From NCBI GenBank assembly GCA_047638515.1, contig JBLIME010000035.1:1-15672 (forward strand): 15,672 nt of DNA, written 5' to 3'. Below the pieces are notes generated by a model that worked only from the letters and a program-made list of their open reading frames with translations, searched no databases and was not told the DNA's origin. Shown here piece after piece: positions 1 through 6,545 of the stretch. The position numbers and the translations under genes were made by a program. How positions within the stretch are numbered: position 1 is the stretch's first letter; every line of letters starts with the position of its first letter. This stretch comes from CANLBN01 sp047638515. GTDB taxonomy: Bacteria; Pseudomonadota; Gammaproteobacteria; Pseudomonadales; Cellvibrionaceae.

Positions 1-2
1 AA

Positions 3-1160
3 GGTGCCGATGAGCTACGTGCTTACCGACTCGCTGTTAAGCATCTTAATGGTGAAGGTGACGGTGGCTTAATGAATACCATGAAGCCAATGAGCCTTAC
101 CGGCAACGGTATTCTTGGCAAAAAAGTGGAGTATGCAACGGGCGATACGCAGACTAAATCCGACGCTGCTCGAGCTTCTGCTAAGCGTATGATCGAAAAA
201 GATGGCGCAGTCATGATTACTGGTGGCTCATCATCCGGTGTTGCCATTGCCGTTCAGTCACTTTGCCAAGAAGCTGGCGTTATTTTTATGGCGGGCCTTA
301 CCCACTCTAACGATACAACCGGTAAAGATAAACGCAAACATGGTTTCCGTCATTTTTTCAACACAGAAATGACCGGTTCCGCACTTGGCCCAGTACTAGA
401 AAGTGAATTTGGTAACGACCGTAATGCCTATCACCTAACCGCTGACTATACTTGGGGCTGGTCACAAGAGGGATCAATCAAGTCAACCACTGAAGCCCTT
501 GGTTGGAAAACAACCAAAGCGGTTAGAACGCCCCTAGGTGCTGGCGATTTCTCTCAGTATATTACCCCTGTATTAAATTCTGGTGCCGATGTCTTGGTTC
601 TTAACCACTACGGTAAAGATATGGTCAACTCGCTCACCCAGGCGGTTCAGTTTGGCCTACGCGATAAAAACGTCAACGGTAAAGACTTCCAAATCGTTGT
701 TCCATTATTTTCTCGCCTAATGGCGCAGGGTGCTGGTGACAACATTAAGGGTATCTACGGTACAACAGCTTGGAACTGGTCGCTGAAAGATGCCGGTTCG
801 CAAGCATTCGTTAAATCGTTTGGTGCTGAATATGGATTTCCACCGTCGCAGGCTGCACACACTTGCTATGTTCAAACATTACTTTATGCGAATGCTTGTG
901 AACTAGCCGGTACTTTTGATCCTTGCGGAGTTATTGCTGCACTAGAAGGCTTCAAGTTTGATGGAATGGGGAATGGTCCTACTGAATACCGTGCAGAAGA
1001 CCATCAGTGCTTTAAAGATGTGCTTGTTGTACAAGGTAATTCTAATCCTTCTTCTCAGTTTGATCTGCTCGAAGTGGTTCAAGAAGTTCCAAGAAGCCAA
1101 GTTGAATATGCCGCCTCTAAATTTGGTGGTGAATTAGGTAGCTGTAATAACAAAAGCTAG
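3..1160 (+). CDS. ABC transporter periplasmic substrate-binding protein, HAAT/branched-chain amino acid type (5' end missing)
   Basis: The reading frame is open to the left edge. In-frame codons before the first ATG (72) encode GADELRAYRLAVKHLNGEG, which resembles the start of the mature domain in this family (an 'A...A...iN..GG' helix). The ATG at 72 is therefore internal, and the signal peptide and true start lie outside the window. The following ILGKKVEYATGDTQ and the ITGGSSSGVAIAVQ stretch are typical of the type I periplasmic binding fold (Peripla_BP_5/6) of LivJ, AmiC and UrtA-like proteins. The protein should capture a small ligand in the periplasm and deliver it to the permeases encoded next. 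The ligand is not deducible: amino acids, urea or short amides are all carried by this family. Six cysteines lie in the visible part, five of them in the C-terminal third. The C-terminus is ordinary. A stem-loop follows the stop and separates this gene from the permease genes. Confidence 0.9.
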   Translation, partial: GADELRAYRLAVKHLNGEGDGGLMNTMKPMSLTGNGILGKKVEYATGDTQTKSDAARASAKRMIEKDGAVMITGGSSSGVAIAVQSLCQEAGVIFMAGLTHSNDTTGKDKRKHGFRHFFNTEMTGSALGPVLESEFGNDRNAYHLTADYTWGWSQEGSIKSTTEALGWKTTKAVRTPLGAGDFSQYITPVLNSGADVLVLNHYGKDMVNSLTQAVQFGLRDKNVNGKDFQIVVPLFSRLMAQGAGDNIKGIYGTTAWNWSLKDAGSQAFVKSFGAEYGFPPSQAAHTCYVQTLLYANACELAGTFDPCGVIAALEGFKFDGMGNGPTEYRAEDHQCFKDVLVVQGNSNPSSQFDLLEVVQEVPRSQVEYAASKFGGELGSCNNKS

Positions 1161-1170
1161 TCGCCCTAAC

Positions 1171-1205
1171 TGATCAATACTCTTGTCCTACAGGAGTATT
1201 GATCA
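1171..1205 (+). promoter_or_regulatory. Inter-cistronic stem-loop after the binding-protein gene
   Basis: The arms at 1171-1182 (TGATCAATACTC) and 1194-1205 (GAGTATTGATCA) are perfect 12-base complements. The stem extends inward by TTG/CAG with one G-U pair, giving a 15-bp stem with a 5-nt loop TCCTA (1186-1190). No T-run follows, so it does not look like a strong intrinsic terminator. In solute-importer operons such hairpins commonly protect the 3' end of the binding-protein message or cause partial termination, so that the binding protein is made in excess over the permeases. That role is inferred here. Confidence 0.75.
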
Positions 1206-1313
1206 CAGCCAAAATCTTCGTATACATACATAAACAAAAATATAGCCATTTACATAACTCAATTAAATTGCATGTTGTGTTTTTGTCATTAATAAAAAAG
1301 AATAGAGGTAGTT

Positions 1314-2312
1314 ATGGAAGCATTACTGCTCCAGTTACTTAATGGTCTGGATAAAGGCGGAGCCTACGCACTCATAGCGCTTGGATTAACGTTAGTGTTT
1401 GGTACATTGGGGGTTGTAAACTTTGCACATGGCGCATTATTTATGCTCGGTGCGTTTGTCGCAGTTAGCGTCGAAAAAGTCTTGACCATAGGCGATAAGG
1501 TGCGCGATGAAAGCGTTACGTTTTTTGAAGCCTACAAAGAAGTACCTTATCTCGAAATTTGGTACGGAGACATGGGCACTGCCATCATTGACTGGTCTGT
1601 GCCAATATCTATTCTTGTAGCCATTCCGTTCATGCTTGCCATTGGTATTGCAATGGAGCGCGGGCTCATAAAACATTTTTATAAACGTGAACATGCCGAC
1701 CAAATTCTAGTAACTTTTGGTTTAGCTATCGTTATTGGAGAAATAATCAAGGCAAACTTTGGAGCAAATGCGATACCTCAGGGCGCCCCTGATATTGTTG
1801 CAGGCAGTGCCAATGTTGGTTCACTCATTGGTTTGGACGGTATTGTCTACCCTTGGTGGCGGATGATTTATTTGGCGTTTTCACTGTCAATTATCGGCGG
1901 AGTTTTTGCTTTTCTACACATGACCACTTTCGGTATGGTTGTTCGTGCCGGCATGCACGACCGCGAAATGGTCGGGCTTCTCGGTATCAACATTGAAAAA
2001 CGCTTTACCATAGTGTTTGGCTTAGCCGCCGTCGTTGCGGGCATTGCAGGCGTTATGTATACCCCTATTTTGCCCCCGGATTACAATATGGGCATGGAGT
2101 TCCTAGTACTCTCTTTTGTGGTTGTGGTAGTGGGTGGCATGGGCTCTCTTGGTGGCGCCGTTGCAGCAGGTTTTTTATTAGGCATTCTCCAATCTTTCGC
2201 CTCCTTAACTGCAATTAAAGCGTTACTTCCAGGTATCGATCAGGTAATTCTTTACCTCGTTGCTGTTGCGATTTTATTATTTAGGCCTCGTGGTCTTCTC
2301 GGAAAAGACTAG
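1314..2312 (+). CDS. ABC transporter permease, LivH type
   Basis: Inner-membrane permease subunit of the importer; with the LivM-type subunit it should form the transmembrane channel. The N-terminus has the family signature: GLDKGGAYALIALGLTLVFG (residues 11-30), then VNFAHGALFMLGAF. The C-terminal half has GLLGINIEKRFT and a glycine-rich VVVVGGMGSLGGAVAAGFLLG segment, ending in the usual FRPRGLLGKD. At 332 aa it is longer than E. coli LivH (308 aa). Much of the extra length is a hydrophilic stretch at about residues 53-93, between the second and third hydrophobic segments. An AGAGGT Shine-Dalgarno (1304-1309) sits 4 nt before the ATG. The 153-nt upstream gap is AT-rich and carries the stem-loop. 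The next gene starts 12 nt after the stop. LivH and UrtB are close relatives, so I leave the symbol blank. Confidence 0.93.
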   Translation: MEALLLQLLNGLDKGGAYALIALGLTLVFGTLGVVNFAHGALFMLGAFVAVSVEKVLTIGDKVRDESVTFFEAYKEVPYLEIWYGDMGTAIIDWSVPISILVAIPFMLAIGIAMERGLIKHFYKREHADQILVTFGLAIVIGEIIKANFGANAIPQGAPDIVAGSANVGSLIGLDGIVYPWWRMIYLAFSLSIIGGVFAFLHMTTFGMVVRAGMHDREMVGLLGINIEKRFTIVFGLAAVVAGIAGVMYTPILPPDYNMGMEFLVLSFVVVVVGGMGSLGGAVAAGFLLGILQSFASLTAIKALLPGIDQVILYLVAVAILLFRPRGLLGKD

Positions 2313-2324
2313 GGTGAGAAATTT

Positions 2325-3467
2325 ATGAAAACTATCGAATTATCGACATCAAAACGCGACCTAATCATATTGGTCGTATTTTCTATTATTGTGCTAATTG
2401 CTCCACTTTGGGGTTCTCTCATTGGTGCAGGCTACCCTGATCTGCTTCAACGTTTTGCTATTTTCGGACTGTTTGCGGTGGGTTATAATATTTTGTTTGG
2501 CCTAACGGGTTATTTATCCTTTGGACATGCTGCATTTTTAGGGGTAGGTTCTTATGTGACTGTGTGGTCATTCAAACTATTCACTATGAATGCCCTGCCC
2601 GCAATTGCTTTTTCTGTTGTGTTTTCAGGTTTGTTCGCCTTGGTTATTGGCTTTATATGCCTAAGACGAACAGGTATTTACTTTTCGATATTAACTCTAG
2701 CCTTTGCACAAATGTCATACAACTTGGCTTATTCCGTATTAACACCAATTACACAGGGTGAAACCGGATTATTTGTACTAAATGACGACCCACGAATCAT
2801 TGACAGTGCACTGGGCATAGTGTCAGCTGAAAATCCACTAGCCAGTCTTTTTGGAATCACACTCAACGGCTATGAAGGTTTTTATTTTTGTGCGGTTATC
2901 TTGATTTTAGGGTTTTGGTTAAGTCTTAAAATTTTTCGCTCGCCCTTTGGCATGAAACTAGTCGCCATCAAAAGCAACCAAACTCGCATGGAGTACACTG
3001 GCTTTAATCATCGCCCCTACCTACTTGCTGCGTTTGTGATTTCTGGTATGTATGCTGGTTTAGCTGGCGGTCTATTAGCGGTTGTCGATCCGATTGCCGG
3101 CGCCGAGCGCATGCAGTGGACGGCATCCGGTGAAGTCGTCTTAATGACTATTTTAGGTGGGCTCGGCACAATGTTTGGTCCCCTTATTGGTGCGGCGACA
3201 ATTAAGTATATGGAAAACATTTTCTCGGGCATTAACGACAGCCTTCTTGTATCGTGGTTCGATTTTTTACCCGAAAGCCTTACAAACTTGCTAGTCACTA
3301 TTGTCTCTCCGTTTGTAGGCAGCGGTTGGCATTTAACCTTAGGCTTGATGTTTATGATGATCATGATCTTTTTGCCAGGCGGTATGGTAGAGGGCGCTCA
3401 AAAAATTAATGCGAAGATCTTCAATAAAAATAAGCCAGAGCAATTAGAAAAGGATGGTGCAGCATGA
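2325..3467 (+). CDS. ABC transporter permease, LivM type
   Basis: Second inner-membrane permease of the importer. FGLTGYLSFGHAAFLGVGSY, at about residues 58-77, is the hallmark LivM/UrtC segment (LSFGHaaFfGiGAY). The later EYTGFNHRPYLLAAFVISG and GEVVLMTILGGLGTMFGPLIGA segments match the conserved cytoplasmic loop and the following glycine-rich helix. Several long hydrophobic segments are spread along the protein. A lysine-rich hydrophilic tail follows the last one (LGLMFMMIMIFLPGGMVEG). The 380-aa length is within the family range. A GGTGAG element lies just upstream of the ATG, and the stop overlaps the start of the ATPase gene by 4 nt, which points to translational coupling. Confidence 0.93.
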   Translation: MKTIELSTSKRDLIILVVFSIIVLIAPLWGSLIGAGYPDLLQRFAIFGLFAVGYNILFGLTGYLSFGHAAFLGVGSYVTVWSFKLFTMNALPAIAFSVVFSGLFALVIGFICLRRTGIYFSILTLAFAQMSYNLAYSVLTPITQGETGLFVLNDDPRIIDSALGIVSAENPLASLFGITLNGYEGFYFCAVILILGFWLSLKIFRSPFGMKLVAIKSNQTRMEYTGFNHRPYLLAAFVISGMYAGLAGGLLAVVDPIAGAERMQWTASGEVVLMTILGGLGTMFGPLIGAATIKYMENIFSGINDSLLVSWFDFLPESLTNLLVTIVSPFVGSGWHLTLGLMFMMIMIFLPGGMVEGAQKINAKIFNKNKPEQLEKDGAA

Positions 3468-4240
3468 GTGCAGAACAGTCGAACATCGTCCTCGACATAT
3501 CCGAGGTCAATAAATCATTTGGTGGTCTTCAGGCATTAAGTAATATCAATCTTCAAATTGAGGAAGGTAAGACACACGCAATCATCGGTCCTAATGGTGC
3601 TGGTAAATCGACTTTACTTAACACCTGTATTGGCTTGTTGAAAGCGGATAGTGGTCGTATTGACTTTGAGGGACACGATTTAACCAAGGGCTACCTACCC
3701 CATGATATTAATCAAATGGGTATTTCTCGCGTTTTTCAAACACCGCAAATATTTCCGGATTTATCGATATTACAAAACGTCATGATCCCCGCTTTTGCAA
3801 GGCGTGATGGCTCTTTTAAAATGAACATATTCAAAGCACTTCGCGATGAAAAAGAAATCGCTGAAGAAGCCCTTCACTTTCTTGAAGACCTCGGTATGGT
3901 GGATGGGCATTCCGAGCATGCCGGTAGTCTTTCCCGCGGTAATAAACGTCGTTTAGAGCTCGCCATGTGCCTAATTCAACATCCTAAATTACTTCTACTG
4001 GATGAACCGACAGCAGGGATGGCACGTCACGATACGAATCAAACTATTGACCTTCTAATGAAAATTAAAGAGCGAGGTATGACTAAAGTCATTATTGAGC
4101 ACGATATGCATGTTGTTTTTAGCTTAGCCGACAAAATTAGCGTACTTGCCCAAGGTGCGATCATTGCCGAAGGCCATCCAGATGAAATTAAAGGGCATCC
4201 TAAAGTACGTGAAGCCTATTTAGGGAGTGCAGAAGTATGA
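3464..4240 (+). CDS. ABC transporter ATP-binding protein, LivG type
   Basis: One of the two cytoplasmic ATPases that power the importer. Walker A is GPNGAGKS (42-49), the Q-loop is in SRVFQTPQIFPDLS (about 88-101), Walker B is LLLLDEP (176-182) and the switch histidine is H213 in IIEHDM. The run between Walker B and the H-loop (EPTAGMARHDT) follows the LivG pattern of 'EPaAGlnp.ET'. The ABC signature reads LSRGNKRRLE (156-165) rather than LSGGQ. LivG proteins often deviate here (LAYGQQRRLE in E. coli), but Arg at the third position and Asn for the first Gln are further departures. The 258-aa length is normal. The start overlaps the permease stop (ATGA), and the next gene overlaps in the same way. 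Confidence 0.93.
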   Translation: MSAEQSNIVLDISEVNKSFGGLQALSNINLQIEEGKTHAIIGPNGAGKSTLLNTCIGLLKADSGRIDFEGHDLTKGYLPHDINQMGISRVFQTPQIFPDLSILQNVMIPAFARRDGSFKMNIFKALRDEKEIAEEALHFLEDLGMVDGHSEHAGSLSRGNKRRLELAMCLIQHPKLLLLDEPTAGMARHDTNQTIDLLMKIKERGMTKVIIEHDMHVVFSLADKISVLAQGAIIAEGHPDEIKGHPKVREAYLGSAEV

Positions 4241-4953
4241 GTGAGAGTCAGGCTTATTTTTCAGTTCAAGATATTCACGCTTACTACGGTGAAAGTTATA
4301 TTGTTCAAGGTGTTAGTTTTGATGTCAAAGAAGGCGAAATTCTCGCCCTTTTAGGTCGCAATGGTGCGGGTAAAACCTCTACTATGCGAACTATCGCACG
4401 TACCGATGATCCCCAGTTAAAATCTGGTGAAATTTGGCTTAACGGTGAACCGCTGCATAAAATGAAGTCTTTTGAAGCCGCTCAGCTCGGTGTTAGCCTA
4501 GTACCCGAGGACAGACGCATTATTGCGGGCATGACGGTTGAAGAATCTCTCGACCTAGCGCAAATTGCACCGCCTATTGGTTGGAGTAAAGAGAAGATTT
4601 TTGAGCACTTTCCTCGTCTCGACGAACGTCGTACTCAGGAAGGCATTACACTGTCTGGTGGTGAACAACAAATGCTTGCCGTCGCGCGTTCGCTAGCAAG
4701 AGACTGTCGATTACTTTTATTAGATGAGCCCTATGAAGGTCTTGCGCCAGTCATTGTGCAAGAGATTGAGCGCATTTTAATGGGTATCCGAGACTTAGGC
4801 ATTACAACTATTATCGTTGAGCAAAATGCTGTGGCCGCGCTTAAATTAGCCGACAGAGCGATTATTTTAGATATGGGAGAAGTCGTATTTGATGGCAGCG
4901 CCGACGAGTTGATGGCTGACGATAAACTAAGAGAAGAATATCTAGCCATTTAA
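4237..4953 (+). CDS. ABC transporter ATP-binding protein, LivF type
   Basis: Second ATPase of the importer, expected to pair with the LivG-type subunit. Walker A is GRNGAGKT (40-47). SLVPEDRRIIAGMTVEESL (88-106) is the characteristic LivF/UrtE region after the Q-loop. The signature is canonical LSGGEQQ (139-145), and Walker B is LLLLDEP (159-165). The switch position is glutamine (VEQN, Q196), which is the normal state in LivF proteins. The 238-aa length is typical. The start codon lies in an ATGA overlap with the preceding stop, with an AGGGAG Shine-Dalgarno in the end of that gene. This is the last gene of the operon: a strong hairpin terminator lies about 45 nt after the stop. Confidence 0.94.
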   Translation: MSESQAYFSVQDIHAYYGESYIVQGVSFDVKEGEILALLGRNGAGKTSTMRTIARTDDPQLKSGEIWLNGEPLHKMKSFEAAQLGVSLVPEDRRIIAGMTVEESLDLAQIAPPIGWSKEKIFEHFPRLDERRTQEGITLSGGEQQMLAVARSLARDCRLLLLDEPYEGLAPVIVQEIERILMGIRDLGITTIIVEQNAVAALKLADRAIILDMGEVVFDGSADELMADDKLREEYLAI

Positions 4954-4998
4954 TTTTAATTAACAACCGCAAGCCGTCTAGTCGATCTAGGCGAGCGC

Positions 4999-5038
4999 TG
5001 AAAAAAGCCAAGATAGCTATCTATCTTGGCTTTTTTCA
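4999..5038 (+). terminator. Rho-independent terminator of the ABC importer operon
   Basis: The stem is an uninterrupted 18 bp: TGAAAAAAGCCAAGATAG (4999-5016) pairs with CTATCTTGGCTTTTTTCA (5021-5038), around the loop CTAT. The T6 tract closes the 3' side and an A6 tract opens the 5' side, so the hairpin could also stop transcription coming from the right. A weaker 7-bp hairpin (4975-4981 with 4987-4993, one G-U pair) lies just before it. Confidence 0.93.
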
Positions 5039-5473
5039 TATCTAGTTGTCGGCTAGCCCACGGATTCTCTCTGACCAGTTATAACCTGCTTGTTGACACA
5101 AGTGCCCTGTGCGCGGCTTCTGCAGGAGTAGGGATCGACATTAGTGCACGCTACACTTATCAAGACAAAGCTTACTTGAAACATCTATTGGCATAGGCAA
5201 TAGTTACCAATACAATAACCTTATTTAAACTTCAACTAACAATCGCATTTACTATAGTTGCTTGCATGCAACTTCGCAGTGGAGCTTAACTACTGCCTAA
5301 AACGTCATCCTAGTCGGTAAATATCTATATTTTTAAGGGAGTTACATTGGCAACAAGTTCTCGCGTGCGAGAAAAGACGATGACTTACTGAAAATAACTC
5401 GTCTGCCGATAAATATTAAACCTCAAACAAGTTATCGCATGAACCTAGCAGACCCCTAACTTGGATAACCTGT
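5039..5473. other. Gene-free stretch, possibly part of the same decaying locus
   Basis: I see no convincing gene here. Frame 5041-5193 is open and contains AGVGIDISARYTYQDK. After a single TAG at 5194 it stays open to 5286, encoding a hydrophobic run (LFKLQLTIAFTIVACMQL) that could be a relic membrane helix. A second open frame at 5337-5456 contains SRARKDDDLLKITRL, which faintly resembles the HAMP-to-signalling-domain junction of chemoreceptors. These pieces may be the N-terminal remains of the chemoreceptor relic that follows, but the similarity is too weak to claim. Confidence 0.35.
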
Positions 5474-6038
5474 TCAAACCAGCAACTGAAAGAAGTACTT
5501 ACCAAACTAGTAGCGATTGACAAAGCATCATTTAAGATAACAAAGGATATCAATGAAGATGGAAGAGCCGAGCAATTGCAGTGCAATCAAACTTGTTGCC
5601 ACAAAATACCGCCATCGAAGCGGCGCACGCTGGTTATTGGAACAAAGTTTTGCACGAGTTGCGGATAAAAGCAGCAAATCAGCTGCCCGCGCACAGAAGT
5701 TCGCTTAAGAGTTAACTTAGAAGTTAGATACTATTATTGAATGCGTCTCAAGCTATGCGCGAGACGCGGTTACTGCAATCAGACTAGACAATCAACAGTC
5801 GAGCCGGCAGCCTAGGAGGCAAAAAAGTAGTGAATCATTACTGTTCACTAAACAAGCAGCTCTTAATGTAACCAATGAAGAACAACGAGCTTTATAAAAG
5901 AATACAAATGTAAAATAACACCAGTAATGGTGCTTACCTGTTGGCTAACGGCGTCAAGGCGATTTCTTAAAAAATCACACTAGCCCCTGAGTTGCTCTGA
6001 CCTAGCTCCAGCCTAGCTTCAAAGCAATCCTTAGGTAA
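5474..6038 (+). pseudogene. Decayed methyl-accepting chemotaxis protein, C-terminal signalling domain
   Basis: Four segments in the order of an MCP cytoplasmic domain are visible in three frames. Frame 2 (5474-5575) gives IDKASFKITKDINEDGRAEQ, like the helix leading to 'DGIAEQTN'. Frame 1 (5590-5634) gives NLLPQNTAIEAAHAG, matching the near-invariant hairpin core NLLALNAAIEAARAG. Frame 3 (5640-5894) gives SFARVADKSSKSAARAQKFA, then LDTIIECVSSYARDAVTAIR and SLLFTKQAALNVTNEEQRAL, matching the descending helix (GFAVVADEVR.LA.R....) and the 'AAEEQ' region. Frame 3 is interrupted by TAA (5706) and TAG (5718). NNTSNGAYLLANGVKAIS follows in frame 1 (5914-5967), then VALT*LQPSFKAILR in frame 3 up to the TAA at 6036. 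The intact parent would have sensed a ligand and signalled through CheA/CheW. The N-terminal sensor, membrane segments and HAMP are not securely recognisable. At least three frameshifts and several stops exclude a functional product. Confidence 0.82.
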
Positions 6039-6545
6039 CACCTAATAGGCTCTTAAGTAGTTGAGTTGAATAGGCTGGATAGTTCGTCGACCAGACTCAA
6101 ACTGAAAGATCTTATTAATTGACTCAGCACTCAATAACCGAGCTGCAGTCGTTTTATCAATCGCCGTTTACTATCGATCATCGCAAGCTCGATTATTTGT
6201 CAACAAATAGCCGCTTTTCGAAAATCCTTAAACCGCTAAGCCTGAATACGACATCGCCCATGTTACTCTAGTCCAAGTGAATGATATCGAGGGATGAACA
6301 CGAGGAACGTAACGAGATTTTACCCTAATGTCTTGCTCTACAGTCGCAGCTTAGATTGATTAAAACACGCTTTATGGCGCTGCTCTGTTCATCTGCAATG
6401 GTGTTACTGAGCAGTAAATATTTGATTACGTTTTATTTTAATATTTTGTAATTCGCAAGCTTATTTCGATTACAATTACACAAGCCGTATGTTTGCCTCT
6501 CGAGGCTATTCTTCATTATAAATCGACTAACTATTGAACAATTTT
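6039..6545. other. Intergenic region upstream of mnmA, no gene recognised
   Basis: About 500 nt with frequent stops in all frames. Short open stretches exist on the minus strand, roughly 6064-6185 and 6237-6358, the latter including SRYVPRVHPSISF. They have no recognisable homology, no convincing start or ribosome site, and are probably chance or decayed sequence. The last 100 nt is very AT-rich and is the expected place for the mnmA promoter. A weak candidate is TTGTAA (6446-6451) and TACAAT (6471-6476) with a long 19-nt spacer. Confidence 0.5.
6446..6475. promoter_or_regulatory. Inverted repeat in the mnmA leader, possible promoter/operator
   Basis: TTGTAAT (6446-6452) and ATTACAA (6469-6475) are perfect complements separated by 16 nt. 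They coincide with the weak -35 and -10 candidates upstream of mnmA. Two-fold symmetric sites of this spacing can bind dimeric regulators, but in AT-rich DNA a 7-bp match can arise by chance. No known operator consensus is recognised. Confidence 0.25.

Noticed and set aside
1268..1295. TTGCAT and TAATAA before the LivH-type gene as a promoter.
   Set aside because: The predicted start would fall practically in the ribosome site, and the region is AT-rich enough to produce such matches by chance.
3017..3364. A 115-codon minus-strand frame inside the LivM-type gene, and similar antisense frames in other genes.
   Set aside because: They are antisense shadows of strongly conserved genes, with no ribosome site or recognisable product.
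5553..5708. A 51-codon open frame with a good AAAGGA ribosome site (MKMEEPSNCSAIKLV...) that looks like a small basic protein.
   Set aside because: Its C-terminal half (SFARVADKSSKSAARAQKFA) is the descending helix of the chemoreceptor relic. The upstream half is out of frame with the NLLPQNTAIEAAHAG core. It is a by-product of decay, not a gene.
6064..6358. Minus-strand short open stretches between the chemoreceptor relic and mnmA (about 40 codons each).
   Set aside because: No homology recognised, no convincing starts, and separated by clustered stops. They are compatible with chance.
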